Assembly: GCA_019313725.1 (NCBI GenBank)
Contig: JAFDAT010000051.1
Span: 1-16,420 of the forward strand
Direction: 5' to 3'
DNA from: Deltaproteobacteria bacterium
Lineage (GTDB): Bacteria; Desulfobacterota; Desulfobacteria; Desulfobacterales; B30-G6
Length of the DNA: 16,420 nt
The translations under genes were made by a program, and so were the position numbers. Every line of letters begins with the position of its first letter. Position 1 is the stretch's first letter. The notes beneath the pieces were generated by a model. It was not told where the DNA came from, made no database searches, and worked only from the letters and a program-made list of their open reading frames with translations. This document shows, piece after piece, positions 1 to 6,927 of this stretch.

Positions 1-45
1 CTGTTCTCAAATGCGGCTGACTGTTTCTAATGAAGAGGAATCAAC

Positions 46-1026
46 ATGAAAACCGAATCATTCGTGCGAAAAATAGAGGTCAACGGTAAGGCATTGAATA
101 TCGTCGACATTTCCCTCTTAGAGAAAAACGGCATTGCCGACATTCGACGCCTGCCGTATTCCATTAAAATTCTGGTGGAAAATTTATTGAGAAAGCTGGA
201 TGGCAAAATCGTCAGGGAGCAGGACCTCAGAAATATCGCCGGGTGGCAAAAACATTACCAGGAGCCCGTGGAAATTCCCCACCACCCGGCCCGGGTGCTG
301 ATGCAGGATTTTACGGGTGTTCCTGCGGTGGTTGACCTGGCGGCCATGCGGGATGCTGTCGGCAAACTGGGCGGTGATCCCACCAGGATCAATCCCCTCG
401 TTCCGGTGGAGTTGGTTGTTGATCACTCCATACAGGTCGATTACTTCGGCACCCCGGATGCCCTGGACAAAAATGTGATCAGAGAATATGAGCGCAACAA
501 GGAACGCTACGAACTCCTGAAATGGGCTCAAAAGAGTTTTGACAATTTCAAGGTGGTACCACCCAATTCAGGCATCTGCCATCAGGTCAATCTGGAATAT
601 CTCGGCAGGGTAGTGATGACAGAAGATATGCCTGGAGGATGGATTGCATATCCGGACACCTTGGTCGGTACTGACAGCCATACCACTATGATCAACAGTC
701 TGGGTATCATGGGCTGGGGTGTTGGTGGTATTGAGGCTGAAGCGGTCATGCTGGGACAGCCGTACTATATGTCCATACCCGAAGTCGTCGGTGTCCGGAT
801 GACCGGGAAATTGGAACCCGGAGTGACGGCCACAGATCTGGTTCTGGTCGTGACAGAGGTCTTGAGGGAAAAACGTGTGGTGGAAAAATTCGTGGAATTT
901 TTTGGCAACGGCATGCAGAGCCTGACGTTGACGGACAGGGCTACCATTGCCAACATGGCCCCCGAGTACGGCGCCACAATGGCCCGGATTACAGCGACAT
1001 CGTGGACCTGGATTTGGCAACCATAA
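46..1026 (+). CDS. acnA: AcnA N-terminal fragment (326 aa as written)
   Basis: Upstream open part of the broken aconitase gene. Residues 1 to about 311 match AcnA domains well, ending in MAPEYGAT. The last 15 residues (MARITATSWTWIWQP) are out of frame: they are the PDYSDIVDLDLA coding region read in the wrong phase. None of the three Fe-S cysteines lies in this fragment, so it could not work alone. Confidence 0.75.
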   Translation: MKTESFVRKIEVNGKALNIVDISLLEKNGIADIRRLPYSIKILVENLLRKLDGKIVREQDLRNIAGWQKHYQEPVEIPHHPARVLMQDFTGVPAVVDLAAMRDAVGKLGGDPTRINPLVPVELVVDHSIQVDYFGTPDALDKNVIREYERNKERYELLKWAQKSFDNFKVVPPNSGICHQVNLEYLGRVVMTEDMPGGWIAYPDTLVGTDSHTTMINSLGIMGWGVGGIEAEAVMLGQPYYMSIPEVVGVRMTGKLEPGVTATDLVLVVTEVLREKRVVEKFVEFFGNGMQSLTLTDRATIANMAPEYGATMARITATSWTWIWQP

Positions 1027-2612
1027 AACCAGCGGTTGCCGGACCCGCCAGGCCTCAGGACAGGATACCGGTCGGCCGATTAAAAGACATATTCTATTCG
1101 ATCTGTGCTGACGAGAATAATACTACAGCACCGGCGTCGGAAGTGATGTGTGCCAAGGAGATCGCCGTAATGCTGGGTGAAAAAGAAGTAAAAATCGGCA
1201 ACGGCAGCGTGGTCATTGCCGCTATTACTTCCTGCACCAATACTTCCAACCCCTTTGTTATGATCGGAGCCGGCCTGCTGGCCAAAAATGCTGTTGAAAA
1301 AGGGCTGAAAGTGCCGGCGTATGTAAAAACATCCCTGGCACCCGGGTCCAAGGTGGTCGCCGATTATCTTGAGGCAGCAGGCCTGATGCCCTACCTCGAG
1401 GCGCTTGGGTTTCACATTGTCGCTTTTGGTTGTACCACCTGCATCGGCAACAGTGGTCCCCTCGATCCCGGGATAGAGGGCGCCGTGATGCAAGAAAATC
1501 TGACGGTCGCTGCAGTACTTTCCGGAAACCGTAATTTCGAAGCCCGGATCCACCAACGCATTAAGGCTAATTTTCTGGCCTCGCCCATGCTCGTGATCGC
1601 TTATGCACTTGCCGGGAGGATGGATATGAATATGGATACTGAATCCATCGGCACAGCTTCCAACGGTGCCCCGGTGCTGCTGAAGGAGATCTGGCCTGAT
1701 ACCGCAGATATCGAAAAAATGGTGGCCGCGTATGTCGATCCGGACGCTTTCAGGAAAGCTTACGATGATATTTTTAAAGGTGATCATTATTGGGAAGATC
1801 TTGCCGTCGGTGAGAGTACGACATTCCAATGGGACGAGGGGTCGACCTATATCAAGAATCCTCCTTATTTTGAAAATTTCAGTCTAAAACTGGAAAAACC
1901 CGGAAGCCTGGATGGAGGCCATGCCCTCCTGGTCCTGGGGGATTCTGTAACCACGGACCACATCTCACCTGCCGGGGCGATACCGGAAGAATACCCCGCC
2001 GGGCAATACCTGGTAGCAAAAGGAGTAAAGCCGGAAGATTTCAATTCTTACGGCAGCCGCAGGGGAAACCATGACGTTATGATGCGGGGGACCTTCGGGA
2101 ATATCCGCATAAAGAACAAGCTGGTCCACCCCAAAGAGGGCAGTTATACCCAGAAGTTTCCCGAAGCCGATGAGATGTTCGTATTTGATGCCGCCATGCA
2201 ATACGGTAAGGAGGGTAAACCGCTGGTCGTGCTGGGGGGGACGGAATACGGGACCGGGTCTTCGAGGGACTGGGCCGCCAAAGGCACCAATCTGCTGGGC
2301 GTACGCGCAGTCATTGCCCGCTCATTCGAACGCATACACCGGAGCAATCTGGTGGGAATGGGGGTTTTGCCGCTGATTTATACGGAGGATAAGAACTGGG
2401 AAGACCTTGGACTTACCGGTTCGGAAACATATTTCATCGAGGGAATGGAAGATATGGTTCCCCGAAAAACACTCAAGGTTCGGGCAAAAAGAAATAATGC
2501 AGCGGAGGTGGTTTTCAATGTTATGGCCAGGCTGGACACGGCCGTGGATGTGGCCTACTTTGAGCATGGCGGCATATTGCCCTATGTCTTGAGGCAAATC
2601 ATGCAATCATGA
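1002..2612 (+). CDS. acnA: AcnA C-terminal fragment (536 aa from a GTG)
   Basis: Downstream open part of the broken aconitase gene. Homology already starts at about 984 (PDYSDIV), before the first possible start codon, a GTG at 1002 that has no ribosome site. It is therefore the continuation of the upstream fragment and not an independent gene. It contains all three cluster cysteines and the C-terminal swivel domain. Its stop lies 28 bp from the convergent stop of the IHF/HU gene, with no clear terminator hairpin between them. Confidence 0.75.
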   Translation: MDLDLATIKPAVAGPARPQDRIPVGRLKDIFYSICADENNTTAPASEVMCAKEIAVMLGEKEVKIGNGSVVIAAITSCTNTSNPFVMIGAGLLAKNAVEKGLKVPAYVKTSLAPGSKVVADYLEAAGLMPYLEALGFHIVAFGCTTCIGNSGPLDPGIEGAVMQENLTVAAVLSGNRNFEARIHQRIKANFLASPMLVIAYALAGRMDMNMDTESIGTASNGAPVLLKEIWPDTADIEKMVAAYVDPDAFRKAYDDIFKGDHYWEDLAVGESTTFQWDEGSTYIKNPPYFENFSLKLEKPGSLDGGHALLVLGDSVTTDHISPAGAIPEEYPAGQYLVAKGVKPEDFNSYGSRRGNHDVMMRGTFGNIRIKNKLVHPKEGSYTQKFPEADEMFVFDAAMQYGKEGKPLVVLGGTEYGTGSSRDWAAKGTNLLGVRAVIARSFERIHRSNLVGMGVLPLIYTEDKNWEDLGLTGSETYFIEGMEDMVPRKTLKVRAKRNNAAEVVFNVMARLDTAVDVAYFEHGGILPYVLRQIMQS

Positions 2613-2640
2613 TAATCACACAAAGATTTTAGGCCCGATT

Positions 2641-2925
2641 CTATACTTGGCCATTGATCCTGTTGCGCAGTTTTCCGGAACATTTGAAGGTAACGACTTT
2701 TCTTTCCCTGAGGATGAGGTCCGAACCGGTTGCCGGATTTCGACCGCGCCGCTGTTTTTTGTCTTTTACACAAAACTTGCCAAAGCCCGATACCAGAACA
2801 TCATCTCCCTGGGCCAGTGTACGCTTGATGATCTCCAGCAAAGACTCAACGGTGTCCACCGCTTTTTTTTTGGTAAGCCCCAGTTCATGTACTTTTGCAA
2901 CGATGTCACTTTTGGTTAACGCCAT
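2641..2925 (-). CDS. IHF/HU-family DNA-binding protein, probably IHF alpha-like (94 aa)
   Basis: Small basic nucleoid protein that binds and bends DNA as a dimer. The N-terminal helices MALTKSDIVAKVHELGLTKK are followed by the family signature around residues 47-67 (GFGKF, then RRGRNPATG). The proline of RGRNP (P64) is the one that intercalates into DNA in IHF and HU. The end (VVTFKCSGKLRNRI) resembles the IHF alpha pattern VVTF..GQKL more than HU, but HU versus IHF cannot be settled from sequence alone. The start at 2925 is chosen because an ideal AGGAGG lies 4 nt upstream (2930-2935) and family homology begins there; the frame stays open 15 codons further up without resemblance. A Cys at residue 52 and another at 82 are unusual for the family. 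The gene follows the 46-aa ORF by 41 nt, probably on the same transcript. Confidence 0.92.
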   Translation of the reverse strand: MALTKSDIVAKVHELGLTKKKAVDTVESLLEIIKRTLAQGDDVLVSGFGKFCVKDKKQRRGRNPATGSDLILRERKVVTFKCSGKLRNRINGQV

Positions 2926-2929
2926 GGTG

Positions 2930-2935
2930 CCTCCT
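2930..2935 (-). promoter_or_regulatory. Strong ribosome binding site of the IHF/HU gene
   Basis: The minus strand reads AGGAGG, then CACC, then ATG. This perfect Shine-Dalgarno sequence fixes the start at 2925 and predicts strong translation, as expected for an abundant nucleoid protein. Confidence 0.8.
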
Positions 2936-2966
2936 AGGGTCGAAGGTTTCCCGCCTTGCAGCCGGG

Positions 2967-3107
2967 TCAATTTTTCCTGCCGTCAATCGGTTGTACTTCT
3001 TCAGGTTTGCCGGGGTCCTGATGGTTAATTTTATCGATGATCGAATCGATGTTTTTCATGATCTCTTCCATGTCAGCGCTGATTTTTAGTTCTTCCGGAT
3101 CCTGCAT
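2967..3107 (-). CDS. Small acidic hypothetical protein (46 aa)
   Basis: A 46-codon frame starting MQDPEELKISADMEEIM and ending PEEVQPIDGRKN. I do not recognise the family. The sequence is hydrophilic, without cysteine, signal peptide or membrane segment. Residues 7 to 28 (roughly LKISADMEEIMKNIDSIIDKIN) look like an amphipathic helix with isoleucine, leucine and methionine at 3-4 residue spacing, so a short coiled coil or a partner-binding helix is possible. A very purine-rich ribosome site (GGGAGGGAGG, 3111-3120) lies 3 nt before the ATG, and a sigma70-like promoter sits about 35 nt further up. It is followed after 41 nt by the IHF/HU gene. The promoter, ribosome site and spacing favour a real gene. 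Function is unknown. Confidence 0.6.
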   Translation of the reverse strand: MQDPEELKISADMEEIMKNIDSIIDKINHQDPGKPEEVQPIDGRKN

Positions 3108-3143
3108 CGTCCTCCCTCCCCGGATTTTATTGTAAGTATCTAA

Positions 3144-3170
3144 TTTATACGGGTTTTAGATAGATGTCAA
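3144..3170 (-). promoter_or_regulatory. Putative sigma70 promoter for the 46-aa ORF and the IHF/HU gene
   Basis: On the minus strand a perfect TTGACA (-35, 3165-3170) is followed after 15 nt by TATAAA (-10, 3144-3149). The spacer is shorter than the ideal 17, although the AT-rich stretch after TATAAA allows a slightly shifted -10. Transcription would start near 3137, about 30 nt before the 46-aa ORF. The -35 box overlaps the stop codon of the upstream hybrid kinase gene. Confidence 0.5.
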
Positions 3171-5083
3171 GATGATAAAATTTCTTTAATCTGGAGGGAG
3201 AGCTGCTTCATTTTAAATGGTTTTTGGATAAAACCGTTGCAGCCGTCTTCAAGCATTTTTCTTGCCTGCCAGTCGATGCTGTAGCCGCTGGACACCAGAA
3301 CTTTGACATCGGGTTTGATACGTTTCATCTGGGCGAAAACTTCTTCGCCGTTCAAGTCGGGCATGATGATATCCAGCAGAACCAGATCGATTTCATGGTG
3401 GCGGGCGGTGAATATTTCCAGTGCAACGGTCCCTTCTTTAGCAACCAAAACCTTGTAACCGAGTTCTTCAAGCAGCTTTGTGTCAACACTGATGATTATG
3501 TCTTCATCATCCACCAGCAGAATGGTTTCCATACCCCTCTGCAGTGTCTTGGTCGGTTCTTCAATGGCGGGGGTCTCGTGGTGGGAAACCGGTAGGTAAA
3601 CGCTGAAAGTACTGCCTTTTCCCTTGATGCTGCGGCATTCGATGATACCCCTGTGGTTTTTTACAATTCCGAAGGCCGATGCGAGTCCCATTCCAGAGCC
3701 CTCGCCTACATTTTTAGTGGTGAAAAAGGGTTCGAAAATTCTCTGCTGCACCGCGGGATCCATGCCGCACCCGGAATCGGTGACAGATATCTTGACATAC
3801 CTTCCCGGTCCTACGTCGAATGATTTGACAAAGCTGCGATTCAGGGTGACATTTTCGGTTTGTATACTCAGTTCCCCGTTTTGTGGCATGGCCTGGCAAG
3901 CATTCAGCAGCAGGTTCATCATGACCTGCTCGATTTGCCCCTGATCAACTTCTACGGACCACGGGTTATTCTGATATTTTTCATGAAAGCTGATATTCTT
4001 GTTGGTCCTTTGGAACATCGTCTTGAGTTTCCGGATCATTTCATTGAGACTGGTGGCCTTGACCACATATTTCCCGCCGCGTGCGAAACCCAGCAGTTGT
4101 TTGGTCAGTTTGGCGGCGCTGTCGACACACCGTTCAATACTGGCGACTTCTTCGAAGTGCGAGTCACCCGGCTTCAGGTCGAGCATCATCAGCGAAATGT
4201 TGCCCTGGACACCCATGAGCAGATTATTGAAATCGTGAGCTACTCCTCCGGCAAGGGTTCCGACAGCCTCCATTTTCTTGGCCTGCTGAAGCTTTTCCTC
4301 AAGCCTTTTCTGTTCAGTGACATCGGAAAAAATAATGATGGAGGTGGAGGGTTCACCCTCGACGGGATAACTTTTAATGGTCACCTTCCTGTTGTGAAGG
4401 TCAACAGGTGCGTTCTTGTCCCGGGCAATATTTTCATGCCCGGCGATCAGCTTTTCGAGGCGCCGTTTTGCCTTGCCCTCGAAAAGATCGGGCGGATAGG
4501 CGTATAGCAGGTTTTCGAGGTCCATCTCCAGCATCAGGACGGCGGCTTCATTGGCATACACAACCCGGTCGGAATAAATTTCCAGAAAGCCTTCGGCCAT
4601 GCTTTCAAGAATTGTTTCAAGATGCCGATTGCGCGATATCAGCTCTTTGGTCAGCTGTCTAGAATAGACGGCATCCAGGCCGATGATCGGTCCGGGTTTG
4701 TCTGCCTGAACCGGCGCATCCGAGTCGTTGACGGCTGCGAGGACGTTTTTGGCCATATTGCTGAATGACCCTTTGGCAATGCAGGCGTTGGCCCCGATTT
4801 TTGTATAGTCCTTGCCGGTTTCGGCGATACCGGCTGAGAGAATGACCAGGTAGCAGTCTTTGAGGTCATCCCGGGCGCGAACGATCTGACAGAGCCTGTC
4901 CCCATCGATTTTAGGCATGAACAGATCTACAAACATGACGTCGGGGGCAAAATCCGAGAGCACATCCAGGGCAGCAAAGCCATCCTCGGCGGTGCGTACG
5001 TGGTGCCCAGCGCGTTCCAGGTGTGTGGACAGAAACTTGCGGAGCAGGCGGTTGTCGTCGACGATGAGTATTTTCTTTTTCAT
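3167..5083 (-). CDS. Hybrid sensor histidine kinase, REC-PAS-HisKA-HATPase-REC (638 aa)
   Basis: Two-component signalling protein, predicted cytoplasmic because no membrane segment is visible. In order: an N-terminal receiver (about 1-120; acidic pocket D9/D10, phospho-acceptor D53, S83, K104); a PAS-like domain (about 150-258, ending FSDVTEQKRLEEKLQ); a dimerisation/phospho-acceptor helix AVGTLAGGVAHDFNNLL with H283; an ATPase domain with N box (MMNLLLNA, 389-396), G1 (DSGCGM, 436-441), the F region (FEPFFTTK) and G2 (GSGMGL, 463-468); and a C-terminal receiver (about 519-638; D525/D526, phospho-acceptor D571, K621). All key residues are present. No DNA-binding output domain exists, so it probably passes phosphate to another protein or acts by protein contact. 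Start 5083 is preferred over an in-frame ATG 24 nt upstream, because AAGGA lies about 9 nt before it and it forms an ATGA overlap with the 51-aa ORF. No partner regulator is adjacent and the signal is unknown. Confidence 0.9.
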   Translation of the reverse strand: MKKKILIVDDNRLLRKFLSTHLERAGHHVRTAEDGFAALDVLSDFAPDVMFVDLFMPKIDGDRLCQIVRARDDLKDCYLVILSAGIAETGKDYTKIGANACIAKGSFSNMAKNVLAAVNDSDAPVQADKPGPIIGLDAVYSRQLTKELISRNRHLETILESMAEGFLEIYSDRVVYANEAAVLMLEMDLENLLYAYPPDLFEGKAKRRLEKLIAGHENIARDKNAPVDLHNRKVTIKSYPVEGEPSTSIIIFSDVTEQKRLEEKLQQAKKMEAVGTLAGGVAHDFNNLLMGVQGNISLMMLDLKPGDSHFEEVASIERCVDSAAKLTKQLLGFARGGKYVVKATSLNEMIRKLKTMFQRTNKNISFHEKYQNNPWSVEVDQGQIEQVMMNLLLNACQAMPQNGELSIQTENVTLNRSFVKSFDVGPGRYVKISVTDSGCGMDPAVQQRIFEPFFTTKNVGEGSGMGLASAFGIVKNHRGIIECRSIKGKGSTFSVYLPVSHHETPAIEEPTKTLQRGMETILLVDDEDIIISVDTKLLEELGYKVLVAKEGTVALEIFTARHHEIDLVLLDIIMPDLNGEEVFAQMKRIKPDVKVLVSSGYSIDWQARKMLEDGCNGFIQKPFKMKQLSLQIKEILSS

Positions 5084-5235
5084 AAGTTGAGATCCTTTTT
5101 CATACAAATGGCAGAATCTGGGCAGAGATTTTTAAGCATTGCCGGTGAGACATCATCGGTTTTCAGCCCACATTGGGCGATGATGCGCGGTAACGCCGGG
5201 GCTTCACCGGGCCGAATTCCACTGAAGGCGAGCAT
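5080..5235 (-). CDS. Small cysteine-containing hypothetical protein (51 aa), overlapping the kinase start
   Basis: A 51-codon frame on the kinase strand, starting MLAFSGIRPGEAPALPRIIA and ending ICMKKDLNL. Its TGA stop overlaps the kinase ATG in the 4-nt arrangement ATGA, typical of translationally coupled genes. It has three cysteines (positions 22, 38 and 44) with C-x15-C-x5-C spacing, no signal peptide and no membrane segment. Codon third positions are fairly GC-rich, like the neighbouring genes. No clear ribosome site precedes the ATG, and the frame is closed by a TAG ten codons upstream, so there is little room for a longer start. I do not recognise the family. A role with the kinase, for example as sensor or inhibitor, is only an inference from the overlap. 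It could also be the tail of a decayed gene. Confidence 0.5.
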   Translation of the reverse strand: MLAFSGIRPGEAPALPRIIAQCGLKTDDVSPAMLKNLCPDSAICMKKDLNL

Positions 5236-5271
5236 TTCGAACGATAATCCGGAAAAGGGGACGAACTATTC

Positions 5272-5306
5272 ATCACGAAAGCACGAAACTATGAAATCAC
5301 GAAAAA
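5272..5306. repeat. CACGAAA-type 8-bp-periodic repeat, single arm
   Basis: 35 nt made of AT followed by four 8-nt units, CACGAAAG CACGAAAC TATGAAAT CACGAAAA. It matches the left arm of the element at 14798-14832 in 31 of 35 positions. It lies between the 51-aa ORF and its possible promoter, so it would fall in that transcript's leader. No inverted partner arm is visible here. Confidence 0.65.
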
Positions 5307-5349
5307 AGAACAATCTTGCGATTATTGGCATTTGAACCACTGTGACAAT

Positions 5350-5378
5350 GTTATATGTATATGTATTTTCGTAAACAA
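5350..5378 (-). promoter_or_regulatory. Possible sigma70 promoter upstream of the 51-aa ORF and hybrid kinase
   Basis: On the minus strand TTGTTT (-35, 5373-5378) is followed after 17 nt by TATAAC (-10, 5350-5355). The -10 matches 5 of 6 consensus bases and the -35 only 3. The region 5236-5403 holds no other gene, so a promoter is expected somewhere here. Confidence 0.3.
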
Positions 5379-5389
5379 TCAATTATATA

Positions 5390-5402
5390 GCGGCGAAGCC
5401 GC
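5390..5402 (-). terminator. Short GC hairpin just after the Nudix gene
   Basis: The minus strand reads GCGGC-TTC-GCCGC directly after the TAA of the Nudix gene: a 5-bp GC stem with a 3-nt loop. The following stretch is AT-rich but has no T tract, so this is a weak terminator candidate at best. Confidence 0.3.
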
Positions 5403-5403
5403 G

Positions 5404-6093
5404 TTATTTCCAGGCAAAAAACGGTTGTTCGTAATGGGCCACACGCGTGTCTTTACCGAAAACAGCAACTTCCCTGAACTGGTATATCAAAGCCGCCGTA
5501 GGAGCAGCAATCCAGCTGTCACCCACCGGCATGAGCAGAATGGGATTTTTACCCTGGGGGTTGTCTTCGAGAATCGGCGCATCCTTACGCAGGAACTCCG
5601 CGATGGGAATACGGTGAATGGAGCGAACTTCGGCAGGGTTCGGCGTCAGGTGGGTGCCAACCCCTCCCCAGACGACAACCGGTGAAATCACAAATCCCGA
5701 CCGCGTGGTAAAATCATCCAACCGCCCCAGGACGCTGTCATGGGACAACTCCAAATCGACCTCTTCCTGGAGTTCCCGCAGTGCTGCTTCTTCGGGAGTT
5801 TCACCCTTTTCCATGCGCCCGCCGGGGAAGGCCCACTGCCCGGAATGATTTTTCAGTCGCGATGACCGCCGCGTCAGGACAAGGGCGGCCTCATGACTGG
5901 GCTGTTCAAGGGCAGGCAGGCCGTATATTTCGGCCCCGTGCCCGGCATCCACGATGGTAATTGCCACAGCGGCCTGTTTCACACCGTTTGTTTCGTGGGG
6001 CTGCACGGTGAATTGATCCAGGTTGTCCCTGAGACGCCGCTGCAGTTTTTGGTCGCATAGCAGATGGTAAGCGTTGTCCGGTTCAATCGTCAT
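5404..6093 (-). CDS. Nudix hydrolase, CoA pyrophosphatase-like (NudL/NUDT7/8 type, 229 aa)
   Basis: Nudix hydrolases cleave nucleoside diphosphates linked to another group; this subfamily usually splits CoA or its derivatives. The stretch LTRRSSRLKNHSGQWAFPGG fits the CoA-pyrophosphatase signature (LLTxRS..., G, then FPGG) with a Lys in place of the usual Arg. It runs straight into the Nudix box from G92: E98, then R106-E107-L-Q-E110-E111. The last conserved Gly of the box is Asp113, a position that also varies in E. coli NudL. SGFVISPVVVWGG after the box is also typical. The start at 6093 is chosen because AAGGTGG lies about 10 nt upstream and nothing before it resembles the family; the frame is open much further up, through the GNAT gene in another phase. 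It follows the acetyltransferase by 41 nt, so the two probably form an operon. The specificity for CoA is inferred from motifs only. Confidence 0.85.
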   Translation of the reverse strand: MTIEPDNAYHLLCDQKLQRRLRDNLDQFTVQPHETNGVKQAAVAITIVDAGHGAEIYGLPALEQPSHEAALVLTRRSSRLKNHSGQWAFPGGRMEKGETPEEAALRELQEEVDLELSHDSVLGRLDDFTTRSGFVISPVVVWGGVGTHLTPNPAEVRSIHRIPIAEFLRKDAPILEDNPQGKNPILLMPVGDSWIAAPTAALIYQFREVAVFGKDTRVAHYEQPFFAWK

Positions 6094-6126
6094 TAATGTT
6101 ATTCCACCTTTAGAGAAGGGCCCGTA

Positions 6127-6146
6127 CCAGATTTTTACGAATCTGG
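6127..6146 (-). other. Inverted repeat spanning the acetyltransferase stop codon
   Basis: CCAGATT and AATCTGG form a perfect 7-bp stem with a 6-nt loop. The stop codon at 6135-6137 lies in it. There is no T tract, so it is not a standard terminator. It could act as an mRNA processing or stability site between the two genes, or be chance. Confidence 0.35.
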
Positions 6147-6743
6147 AATCCACTTTGTGGACCGGCTCATGATAAAGTCCTGCTGAACATCTCTTCCGAT
6201 AGTGAAGGTCTGTTCCCCCACCGCCTCGAAACCCCATTTCCGGTAAAAAGCATTGCCCCTGTCATTTTTTTTCCAACTGCTCAGCCACAGCGTGGCGAAT
6301 CCTTTGTGACGGGTAAGAGACAGAATTTTTTCCATCATAACATCGCCGACACCCCGACCCCACCAATTTTCAAGCGCATAGAGCCGCGCAATTTCAATGG
6401 TCGGTTGGGCCGTCACACATCCCGGCGCCGACCCGGCATACAGTTTGAAGTACCCTGCGGGTTCATCCTCAGCAAAAGCGACGAAAAATTCAGCGCATCT
6501 GTCCTCTATTTCGGCAGAAATAGCATGCAATGAAAAAGCACGGGACAGATAGGCATCGAAATCCTTGGGGTTGTTCATTGCTCTGAAAGCCTGAATGAAG
6601 GTTCTGGACCCCAGTCTGCACAGAAGTGTGGCATTGTTTTCAGCAGCGATATCAAATTTCATATCTGCCCGGTGGTTAAAGCTGTAGTGTGGTTCGATAT
6701 TCATCTTTTTTTTGCACCAGATTTTGATTAAATTTCCGAGCAT
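6135..6743 (-). CDS. GNAT-family N-acetyltransferase, PaiA-like (202 aa)
   Basis: Transfers an acetyl group from acetyl-CoA to an amine. The acetyl-CoA loop is IARLYALENWWGRGVGDVMM (RGVG at 130-133), and the C-terminal part LWLSSWKKNDRGNAFYRKWGFEAVGE followed by QQDFIM closely resembles the polyamine acetyltransferase PaiA group. The central segment EFFVAFAEDEPAGYFKLY forms the usual strands before the loop. The substrate cannot be read from sequence; polyamines are only a family-based guess. The start is uncertain: ATG at 6743 has a distant GAGGT, while ATGs at 6704 and 6662 would drop a poorly conserved N-terminus. The Nudix gene follows 41 nt downstream. A hairpin covers the stop codon. 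Confidence 0.82.
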   Translation of the reverse strand: MLGNLIKIWCKKKMNIEPHYSFNHRADMKFDIAAENNATLLCRLGSRTFIQAFRAMNNPKDFDAYLSRAFSLHAISAEIEDRCAEFFVAFAEDEPAGYFKLYAGSAPGCVTAQPTIEIARLYALENWWGRGVGDVMMEKILSLTRHKGFATLWLSSWKKNDRGNAFYRKWGFEAVGEQTFTIGRDVQQDFIMSRSTKWIPDS

Positions 6744-6881
6744 TATTTAGAAAACGACCTCAAATACGGTTTCCATTGCATCAATATCAAAATATTCTCA
6801 ATAGTGCCAGATGAAGATTTTTTTGCAGGTGCAGAAAGGCTTGAAAATGTCGAGAAATACCGATATGGTTAGGCCACACAG

Positions 6882-6919
6882 AAAAAGGGAAACCAAGCAT
6901 AAGCGCTTGATTTCCCTTT
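6882..6919 (-). terminator. Rho-independent terminator of tRNA-Thr
   Basis: On the minus strand AAAGGGAAATCAAGC and GCTTGGTTTCCCTTT form a 15-nt stem with one mismatch and a 6-nt loop, continuing into a run of five T at 6882-6886. It begins about 9 nt after the CCA end of the tRNA. The stretch from here to the acetyltransferase start (6744-6881) holds no gene I can support. Confidence 0.85.
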
Positions 6920-6927
6920 ATATTGAC

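Larger units (their letters stand above)
46..2612 (+). pseudogene. acnA: Aconitate hydratase AcnA, disrupted by internal deletion and frame change
   Basis: Aconitase of the AcnA/IRP1 family, which interconverts citrate and isocitrate in the TCA cycle using a [4Fe-4S] cluster. The first part (frame of position 46) carries family landmarks such as RVLMQDFTGVPAVVDLAAMR, YPDTLVGTDSHTTMIN and ANMAPEYGAT. The second part (frame of 1002) resumes at PDYSDIVDLDL and carries the three cluster cysteines: SCTNTSNP (Cys codon at 1233) and GCTTCIGNSGPL (codons at 1431 and 1440). It also has the C-terminal swivel motif YGTGSSRDWAAKGT. Compared with E. coli AcnA recalled from memory, about 42 residues after PEYGAT (the part beginning GFFP) are missing near position 980. 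The frame relation requires a loss of 3n+1 nt, roughly 127. Restored length would be near 897 aa, normal for the family (891 in E. coli). The start at 46 has a GAAGAGGA ribosome site at 32-39. As written, no complete aconitase can be made. Genuine deletion or assembly error cannot be told apart here. Confidence 0.9.

Noticed and set aside
2613..2640. Bidirectional terminator between the convergent acnA and IHF/HU genes
   Set aside because: The 28-nt gap shows no stable stem with a T tract on either strand.
5000..5335. 111-aa plus-strand frame over the start of the kinase cluster
   Set aside because: It lies opposite the kinase start and the 51-aa ORF, has no ribosome site and no recognisable pattern, and runs through the CACGAAA repeat.
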